Shown: positions 58,470 to 64,000 of the stretch, one piece after another | Position numbering within the stretch: the first letter of the stretch is position 1 | Layout of the letters: every line of letters begins with the position of its first letter | DNA from: Amycolatopsis thailandensis | GTDB taxonomy: Bacteria > Actinomycetota > Actinomycetes > Mycobacteriales > Pseudonocardiaceae | DNA length: 64,000 nt | NCBI RefSeq assembly: GCF_002234405.1 | Contig: NZ_NMQT01000070.1 | Coordinates: 1-64,000, forward strand | Reading direction: 5' to 3' | Notes under the pieces: model-generated | Told to the model about the DNA's origin: nothing | What the model saw: only the letters and a program-made list of their open reading frames with translations | The model's database searches: none | Translations under genes and position numbers: made by a program

Positions 58470-59660
58470 AGGAGGCGTGGGGTAGTCCGGCAGGTCGATG
58501 CCGTTCACCACGTCCCGCATCTTCCGCGAGGCCAGCGCGGCGACCGGCTTCAGCCGCATCACCCGCAGCATCAGGTACCGCATCCGCAACGCCGTCCGCG
58601 ACTTCGCGAAGATCGACTCCGCGTTCGCCCGCCCCATCTCCTGCGTCTTCTCGACGAACTCGCGCATCACCGCTTCGTAGCGCTTGAGCCCACCGTCGAG
58701 GTCGGCCGCGAGTTCCCCGGCGAGGACGTACGCGCCGACGAACGCCAGGCTCGTGCCCTGCCCCGAGAGCGGCGACGGGCAGAAGGCGGCGTCGCCCAGC
58801 AGTCCGATCCGGCCGCGCGACCACGACTCCATGATCACCTGCGCGCACGAATCGAAGTAGAAGTCGGGAGCGTCGTCCAGCCGCTCCAGCAGCCAGGGCG
58901 CCTCCCACTCCATTCCGGCGGCGAAACCCCGGACCAGCTCTTTCTGCGCTTCGACGTCGCGATAGTCGTAGTCGACCTTCTCCGAAGCGAACCCGAAGTA
59001 GGCCATCGCCTCGTCACCGTCACGGATGCCGCGGATCCCGGCGGACCGGCCGACGTCGTCGAAGCCGATCGCCCAGTTCCGCAGGCCGAGCCGGTTCGGC
59101 ACGGTGAAGAACGCCAGGTAGGACCCCAGGTGCCGGACGTAGCGGGACTCCTCGCCGAAGGCCAGCGCCCGCACTCCCGAATGGAGTCCGTCCGCCCCGA
59201 TGACCATGTCGAACGTCCTCCGGGAACCACCCGCGAAGGTGACGTCGACGCCGTCGGCTCGCTCGTCCAGCGCGGTGATCCGGTCGCCGAAGACGTACTC
59301 AGTCGTCTCCCGGGTGGCCTCGTACAGCACATCGGTCAGGTCGCCGCGGAGGATCTCGATCTCGGCGACGACGCCGTCGCCGTCGAAGTCGTCCGCGCGG
59401 ATGGTGGCCTTCGTGCGGTTCTTCCGGTCGACCAGCGTCTCGCCCTTGGTGTCCGTGCACGCCTCGCGGATGCGTCCGTCCAGGCCCATCCGGCGGGCGA
59501 CCTCCTTGGCCGTTCCGCGCAGGTCGACGGCCTGACCGCCGGGTCGCGGCGAAGGCGCGCGCTCCACGACGGTCACTTCGAAGCCGTACCGGGTGAGCCA
59601 GAAGGCCAGGGCCGGGCCGGCGACGCTCGCTCCGGAGATGAGGATCTTCGTGTCAGCCAT
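58461..59660 (-). CDS. FAD-dependent monooxygenase (PHBH-like)
   Basis: The 399-residue protein has the FAD dinucleotide fold (ILISGASVAGPALAFWLTRYG with VVERA) and the second FAD motif GRIGLLGDAAFCPSPLSGQGTSLAF; MVIGADGLHSGVR is the DG motif. Such enzymes hydroxylate aromatic or polyketide substrates with NAD(P)H. The substrate is unknown. ATG 59660 starts at the fold. Confidence 0.88.
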   Translation of the reverse strand: MADTKILISGASVAGPALAFWLTRYGFEVTVVERAPSPRPGGQAVDLRGTAKEVARRMGLDGRIREACTDTKGETLVDRKNRTKATIRADDFDGDGVVAEIEILRGDLTDVLYEATRETTEYVFGDRITALDERADGVDVTFAGGSRRTFDMVIGADGLHSGVRALAFGEESRYVRHLGSYLAFFTVPNRLGLRNWAIGFDDVGRSAGIRGIRDGDEAMAYFGFASEKVDYDYRDVEAQKELVRGFAAGMEWEAPWLLERLDDAPDFYFDSCAQVIMESWSRGRIGLLGDAAFCPSPLSGQGTSLAFVGAYVLAGELAADLDGGLKRYEAVMREFVEKTQEMGRANAESIFAKSRTALRMRYLMLRVMRLKPVAALASRKMRDVVNGIDLPDYPTPPRI

Positions 59661-59722
59661 CCCCTGGAAGGTCCCACGCATCACATCGCGGCGCAAAAGA
59701 CTTTCACCGTAGGGTGGACGGC

Positions 59723-60031
59723 ATGGCTGTCGTGAAGATCAACGCGATCGAGGTCCCCGAAGGCGCAGGCCCCGAGCTGGAGAAGCGGTTCGCCGCCCGG
59801 CTGCACGCCGTCGACAATCAGCCCGGTTTCCTCGGCTTCGAACTGCTCCGCCCGGTTTCCGGCGAAAGCCGCTACTTCGTCTACACGAAGTGGGAGTCCG
59901 AAGAGGCCTATCAGGCGTGGGCGTCCGGCCCGGCGCGTGAGGCGCACGCGGGCGAGCGCGCGAAGCCGGTCTCCAGCGGCGCGAACCTGCTGGAATTCGA
60001 GGTCGTCCAGGCTTCGAAGCCGGGTGAGTGA
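59723..60031 (+). CDS. mhuD: MhuD-type heme-degrading monooxygenase
   Basis: The 102-residue ABM-fold protein starts AVVKINAIEVPEG and keeps Asn7, Trp66 and His75, the heme-binding and catalytic residues of MhuD. The blocks NQPGFLGFELLRP and WESEEAYQAWASGPA are also typical. It opens heme and frees iron without releasing CO in the mycobacterial case. The following gene overlaps its end by 8 bp. Confidence 0.9.
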   Translation: MAVVKINAIEVPEGAGPELEKRFAARLHAVDNQPGFLGFELLRPVSGESRYFVYTKWESEEAYQAWASGPAREAHAGERAKPVSSGANLLEFEVVQASKPGE

Positions 60032-60839
60032 GCTCGAACGAGCCGCGGAACTGATCGACGGCGCCGGCGCGCTGCTCGTCTGCGCCGGCGCCGGGATGGG
60101 GGTCGACTCCGGCCTGCCCGATTTCCGGGGTGACGAGGGTTTCTGGAAGGCGTATCCGCCGTACGAGCGGCTGGGCATCAGCTTCGTCGAGATCGCCGAC
60201 CCGCGGCATTTCGCCGAGGATCCCGAGCTGGCCTGGGGTTTCTACGGGCATCGGCTCGCGTTGTACCGCGCGACCCTCCCGCACGAAGGGTTCCGTCTCC
60301 TGCTGTCCTGGGGAGCGGCCAAACCCGGCGGCACGCGTGCGTTCACGTCCAATGTGGACGGACAGTTCCAGAAGGCCGGGTACCCGAACGTCGCCGAAGC
60401 GCACGGGTCCATCCATCATCTCCAGTGCCTCGACCGGTGCACCGGCGAGATCTGGCAGGCGGACGACGTCGAAGTCCCGATCGACGAGGACACGATGCGT
60501 GCGATGGCACCGCTGCCGTCGTGCCCGCGCTGCGGCGGCCTCGCCCGGCCCAACATCCTGATGTTCGGCGACTACGACTGGCTCGGGCAGCGCAGCCAGG
60601 CCCAGCTCGACGAGCTGAACGCGTGGCGCCGGAAGCATCGCGACCTCGTGGTGGTGGAACTCGGCGCCGGCCAGGCCGTCCCGACGGTGCGGCGCTATTC
60701 GGAGCTGGCCAGCGCCGCGACCGGCGCACTGGTCCGGATCAACCCGCGCGAGCCGCAGGTCCGGCACGGCCGCGGCGTCTCGCTCGCGACCAACGGCCTC
60801 GAAACCCTCACGGCGCTGGACTCCCTGCTCGCCTCGTGA
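60024..60839 (+). CDS. Sir2-family NAD-dependent deacetylase-like protein
   Basis: The 271-residue protein has GAGMGVDSGLPDFRG, FTSNVDGQFQKAG, EAHGSIHH and the zinc-type cysteine pairs CLDRC and CPRC, then LMFGDYDW. The usual TQN becomes TSN and the HG motif is kept. It may deacylate proteins or act on ADP-ribose. GTG 60024 overlaps mhuD by 8 bp, so both are translated together. It ends inside the inverted repeat that fills the gap to the next gene. Confidence 0.85.
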   Translation: MSELERAAELIDGAGALLVCAGAGMGVDSGLPDFRGDEGFWKAYPPYERLGISFVEIADPRHFAEDPELAWGFYGHRLALYRATLPHEGFRLLLSWGAAKPGGTRAFTSNVDGQFQKAGYPNVAEAHGSIHHLQCLDRCTGEIWQADDVEVPIDEDTMRAMAPLPSCPRCGGLARPNILMFGDYDWLGQRSQAQLDELNAWRRKHRDLVVVELGAGQAVPTVRRYSELASAATGALVRINPREPQVRHGRGVSLATNGLETLTALDSLLAS

Positions 60840-61106
60840 GTGGTAAGGACGGTTCTGACGACCAAAACGCTCACGACACCTCTGCCTCACTTTCGCGTGA
60901 CCGGATGGACGGCACCCGTGATCAGACGGACGACACGCGTGACCGGACGGACGACACGCGACGGGGACTCGGCTGTCGCCGCGTGTCGTCCGTCTGATCA
61001 CACGAGCCGTCCACCCAGTCACGTGTGTCGTCCGTGCGGTCACGCGAAACCGCCGGACCGTAGGTACTCAAGACACGATCGGCTCTAGCCGTCCTCACCA
61101 CTCACG
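60836..61106. repeat. long inverted repeat built from about 21-bp units
   Basis: The outer arms GTGAGTGGT-A-AGGACGG (60836-60852) and CCGTCCT-C-ACCACTCAC (about 61090-61106) include the stop codons of both flanking genes. Inside are three direct units of the type GTGACCGGACGGACGACACG (near 60898, 60918, 60940) and three inverted ones (near 60980, 61005, 61023). The largest inner arms are about 44 bp. Confidence 0.75.
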
Positions 61107-62085
61107 AGGACGGCAGGACGACCTCGGCGTACACCGCGTCGTGATCGCTGCCGGGCATCTCCAGCACCTTGAAGTCCGCGATGGCCGTCCGTTTGTCCGC
61201 CAGCACGTGGTCGATCGGCACCGGCGGCACCATCCCGTTCGTCCAGGTGCCCTGCAACGCCTTCCCGAGCTGATCGGCCGCGTCCACGTATCCCCTGGTC
61301 AGCAACTCACGGAAGAGCGAGTGGTCGAGGCTCGCGTTGAAGTCGCCCGCCAGGATCCGGATGTCGTGCTCGGCGTCGGCGTAGGGCAGGTCCTTGGCTT
61401 CGTCGACCCACACGTGCCTGTCCCACATCGGCGCCGCCGGATGGACCGCGACGACCTCGATCCGGACGCCGTCGCCGAGGTCCAGGCTCGCGCTCGGCTG
61501 CTTGTAATCCGAAGCGCCGCTCAGCTTCAACGGCGTGAGCGGGTACCTCGACACCAGCCCGGAGCCCGACGCCCACTCCGCCGGATGCAGGACACGGTGC
61601 GGCAGGAGCTGGAACAACCCGGCCCGATCGAGCCCGGCGATCGCCTCGGGTGTCATCTCGGTCAGGCTCAGGACGTCGACCTGGTGTTCCTTCACGTAAC
61701 CGACGATCCGGTCCGGATCCGCCTGCCCTCCGAGCATGTTCGACGCGAGCACCCGGACATGCTTGCCGCCGAGCGCTTTCTGCTCACCTCCGAACGCCCG
61801 GGGCAGCACCAGCGCGGCGATCGTGCAGGTCAGCACCAGGGCGACGGCCGCGGTCCACCAGCGCCGGAGGCCCAGCGCGAGGACGCCGAGCACGAGTGTC
61901 GCGATCCCGGCGTACGGCGTCAGCGCGAGCGCGGCGATCGTGTACGTGTTGCCGTCATAGCCCACCAGCCGCATCGCCGTCAGCACCGCGAACGGGACGA
62001 CCGCCGCGATGAGCAGCCCGCTGACCAGCTTCCGCCCGGCACCTCGACGCGCCGCCGGACGGACCGGCCGTTCTTCGATCACCAT
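61102..62085 (-). CDS. endonuclease/exonuclease/phosphatase-family membrane protein
   Basis: The 327-residue protein has three N-terminal membrane helices (to about residue 100) and an extracytoplasmic EEP domain with VLASNMLGG, LSLTEMTPEA, VVAVHP, ILAGDFNAS, PIDHVLAD and GSDHDAVYAEV, the complete metal and catalytic set. It resembles exported DNase I-like or phosphodiesterase proteins. ATG 62085 is chosen. The stop falls within the long inverted repeat. Confidence 0.85.
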   Translation of the reverse strand: MVIEERPVRPAARRGAGRKLVSGLLIAAVVPFAVLTAMRLVGYDGNTYTIAALALTPYAGIATLVLGVLALGLRRWWTAAVALVLTCTIAALVLPRAFGGEQKALGGKHVRVLASNMLGGQADPDRIVGYVKEHQVDVLSLTEMTPEAIAGLDRAGLFQLLPHRVLHPAEWASGSGLVSRYPLTPLKLSGASDYKQPSASLDLGDGVRIEVVAVHPAAPMWDRHVWVDEAKDLPYADAEHDIRILAGDFNASLDHSLFRELLTRGYVDAADQLGKALQGTWTNGMVPPVPIDHVLADKRTAIADFKVLEMPGSDHDAVYAEVVLPSS

Positions 62086-62266
62086 GACGTCGAGTATGCC
62101 GATCGAGCGTGCTGTGACGGCGGTCTCCACAAGACCTTCACAACCTCCTCACACCGCGTCTACCAGCGCTTATCAGTTCCTGTCAGGTTCTGTCAGCGCG
62201 CTGTGCGCGGTCTGCCAGGCCCGGGGTGCACCTTTGTCCGCGGGGCGAGATCCACAGGAGGAAGCG

Positions 62267-63244
62267 ATGACTCACGCGATCAGGGCCGAGGGCCTGGTCA
62301 AACACTATGGGGAGACGAAGGCGCTCGACGGGGTCGATCTGGAGGTCCCGGCGGGCAAGGTGGTCGGGGTGCTGGGGCCGAACGGCGCGGGGAAGACGAC
62401 CGCCGTCCGGATCCTGGCCACCTTGATCCGGCCGGACCGCGGCCACGCGAGCGTCTTCGGCTACGACGTGGTCAAGAACCCGATGGCCGTCCGCGGCATG
62501 ATCGGGCTGACCGGGCAGTACGCGTCGGTCGACGAAGACCTCTCCGGCACGGAGAACCTGGTCCTGATCGGCAGGCTGCTGGAGTTCTCCAGGGCGGACG
62601 CGAAGAAGCGCGCGGCCGATCTGCTGGAGCGGTTCGAACTGACCGACGCCGCCGGGCGCGCGATCAAGACCTACTCGGGAGGGATGCGGCGGCGGCTCGA
62701 CCTCGCCGCGAGCCTGGTCGGCCGTCCCAAGGTGCTGTACCTGGACGAGCCGACCACCGGCCTCGACCCGCACGCCCGCAACGAGGTCTGGGCCGTGGTC
62801 CGGACACTGGTCGCGGACGGGACGACGGTGCTGCTCACCACGCAGTACCTGGAGGAGGCCGACCAGCTGGCCGACACGATCACCGTGTTCGACCACGGGC
62901 ACGTCGTGGCGAACGGGCGGGCCGACGAGCTCAAGCGGCGGACCGGCGGCCAGACGTTGCAGGTCCGGCCGACCGCGCTCGCCGATCTCGACGCTGTCGA
63001 GCGCATCCTGGCCGGGCTCACCGGGACCCGGCCCAACCGGGACGACGACACCGGGCTGCTGACCGCGCCCGTCGCCGACCCGGTCCTGCTGTCCACTTTG
63101 GTCCGCAAGCTGGACGAAGCCGGGATCACCGCGGACGAGCTGGCGCTGCGGCTGCCCAGTCTCGACGAGGTGTTCCTCGCGCTGACCGGCAAGAAGACCG
63201 ATGAGTCCACAAAGGACACGACTCCGGAGGGGAGCCTGGTATGA
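62267..63244 (+). CDS. DrrA-type ABC exporter ATPase
   Basis: The 325-residue ABC protein has Walker A GPNGAGKTT, signature YSGGMRRR, Walker B VLYLDEPTTGLD and the DrrA-like C-terminal domain (about 220-310, ending LDEVFLALTGKK). Such ATPases drive export of daunorubicin-like or lipid substrates. CAGGAGG precedes ATG 62267. The permease gene starts in its last codon (ATGA). Confidence 0.92.
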   Translation: MTHAIRAEGLVKHYGETKALDGVDLEVPAGKVVGVLGPNGAGKTTAVRILATLIRPDRGHASVFGYDVVKNPMAVRGMIGLTGQYASVDEDLSGTENLVLIGRLLEFSRADAKKRAADLLERFELTDAAGRAIKTYSGGMRRRLDLAASLVGRPKVLYLDEPTTGLDPHARNEVWAVVRTLVADGTTVLLTTQYLEEADQLADTITVFDHGHVVANGRADELKRRTGGQTLQVRPTALADLDAVERILAGLTGTRPNRDDDTGLLTAPVADPVLLSTLVRKLDEAGITADELALRLPSLDEVFLALTGKKTDESTKDTTPEGSLV

Positions 63245-64000
63245 CGACCATCGCCGCACCCGCACCACCACGGCGCGTTTCACTGGCCGGCAGTGCCAGG
63301 CACGGGTTCTCCCTCGCCTGGCGCGGGATTCTCAAGATCCGCAAGAACCCGGAGCAGCTGGCCGACGTCACCATCGCGCCGATCATCTTCCTGGTCATGT
63401 TCGTCTACCTGTTCGGTGGCGCGATCATGGGCAGCACCGAGGGTTACCTCCAGATGATCGTGCCCGGCATCATGGTGTTCAACATCCTGCAGGCCAGCAT
63501 GACCGTCGGCGTCCAGCTGAACACCGACGTCACCAAGGGTGTGTTCGACCGGTTCCGCGCGATGCCGATCGCGCGGTCCGCGCCGCTGATCGGCGCCGTG
63601 CTGGCCGACATCGTGCGCTACCTGGTGTGCATCACCGTGCTGATGATCGTCGCGACGATCATGGGTTACCGGATCCAGACCGGTCCGGCGGAGTTCGTCC
63701 TGGCCGTCGTGCTGGCGATCGCGTTCGCCCTGTCGTTCTGCTGGGCTTCGGTGTTCGTCGGGATGCTGGTGAAGAGCCCCGGCGCGGTGCAGGGCCTGAT
63801 GTTCGTGGTGCTCATGCCGCTGACCTTCGGCAGCAACGTCTTCGTTCCGACCGGCACCATGCCCGGCTGGCTGAAGGCGTGGGCCGACATCAGCCCGGTG
63901 ACGCAGATGTCCGACGTGCTGCGCGGGCTGATGAACGGCGGCGCCATCGCCGGACCGCTGACCGGCTCGCTGATCTGGATGGCGGCCGCGATCGCGGTCT
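63241..64000 (+). CDS. DrrB-type ABC-2 permease, C-terminus cut by window edge
   Basis: 253 residues are visible, starting MTTIAAPAPPRRVSLAG and running off the right end. The ABC-2 pattern is clear (FLVMFVYLFGGAI, QMIVPGIMVFNIL, TDVTKGVFDRFRAMPIARSA). It forms the membrane part with the preceding ATPase, whose stop it overlaps by 4 bp. Confidence 0.9.
   Translation, partial: MTTIAAPAPPRRVSLAGSARHGFSLAWRGILKIRKNPEQLADVTIAPIIFLVMFVYLFGGAIMGSTEGYLQMIVPGIMVFNILQASMTVGVQLNTDVTKGVFDRFRAMPIARSAPLIGAVLADIVRYLVCITVLMIVATIMGYRIQTGPAEFVLAVVLAIAFALSFCWASVFVGMLVKSPGAVQGLMFVVLMPLTFGSNVFVPTGTMPGWLKAWADISPVTQMSDVLRGLMNGGAIAGPLTGSLIWMAAAIAV

Overview
The window is high-GC actinobacterial chromosome. The gene set (carD-ispD-ispF-cysS-rlmB, radA, an LpqE-like lipoprotein, carbonic anhydrase-mutY, an MhuD-type heme oxygenase, F420-type PPOX proteins, many GTG/TTG starts) and the numerous TGAAGGCC-type intergenic hairpins point to Pseudonocardiaceae, most likely Amycolatopsis. 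That assignment is inference from gene order and repeat style, not a database match.

Positions 1-5784 are the right end of an integrative conjugative element sitting at a tRNA-Thr(TGT) gene. They hold a VirD4/TraG-type coupling protein open at the left edge, a small helix-turn-helix protein (excisionase type), a divergent pair encoding a DNA-binding sensor-like protein and a PP2C-type phosphatase, and a tyrosine integrase next to the tRNA. Two inverted 17-bp palindromes lie between the divergent units.

Positions 5829-17356 carry a PhoD phosphatase, a ThrE exporter, a trehalose module (otsA followed by an OtsB-GH15 fusion), a secreted GH6 glucanase, a secreted C39-like peptidase and an ECF sigma factor with a membrane partner. 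Positions 17353-25606 are a housekeeping block with the same content as the M. tuberculosis Rv3579c-Rv3585 block: radA, an lpqE-like gene, carD, a degenerate ispD, ispF, cysS and rlmB, with two PPOX genes and a HAD gene inserted. disA, the usual neighbour of radA, is absent from the window.

Positions 25692-43533 are accessory. They include an MBOAT O-acetyltransferase and, 11 kb away, its likely AlgX-like partner; a TetR/hydrolase pair with two 22-bp operators; three consecutive uncharacterised genes (two-TM protein, cupin-like, HD domain); a DivIVA-like coiled coil; three tandem DUF445 genes; and a zinc ABC transporter with a candidate Zur box. Between canB and mutY (44077-44652) lies a nested non-coding mobile-looking element inside a split hairpin.

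Positions 44653-64000 contain mutY, a Tat-exported amidase, an MFS/AraC pair, and two M1-type peptidase paralogues, one without its zinc motif. They also contain a cyclodipeptide synthase-NCS1 permease-LysR operon facing a second LysR gene with rhodanese and thioredoxin, an FAD monooxygenase, mhuD coupled to a Sir2-like gene, an EEP-family protein and a DrrAB-type ABC exporter cut by the right edge. The non-coding gaps are unusually structured: at least three palindromic repeat families recur, some with arms of 23-29 bp and no mismatch.
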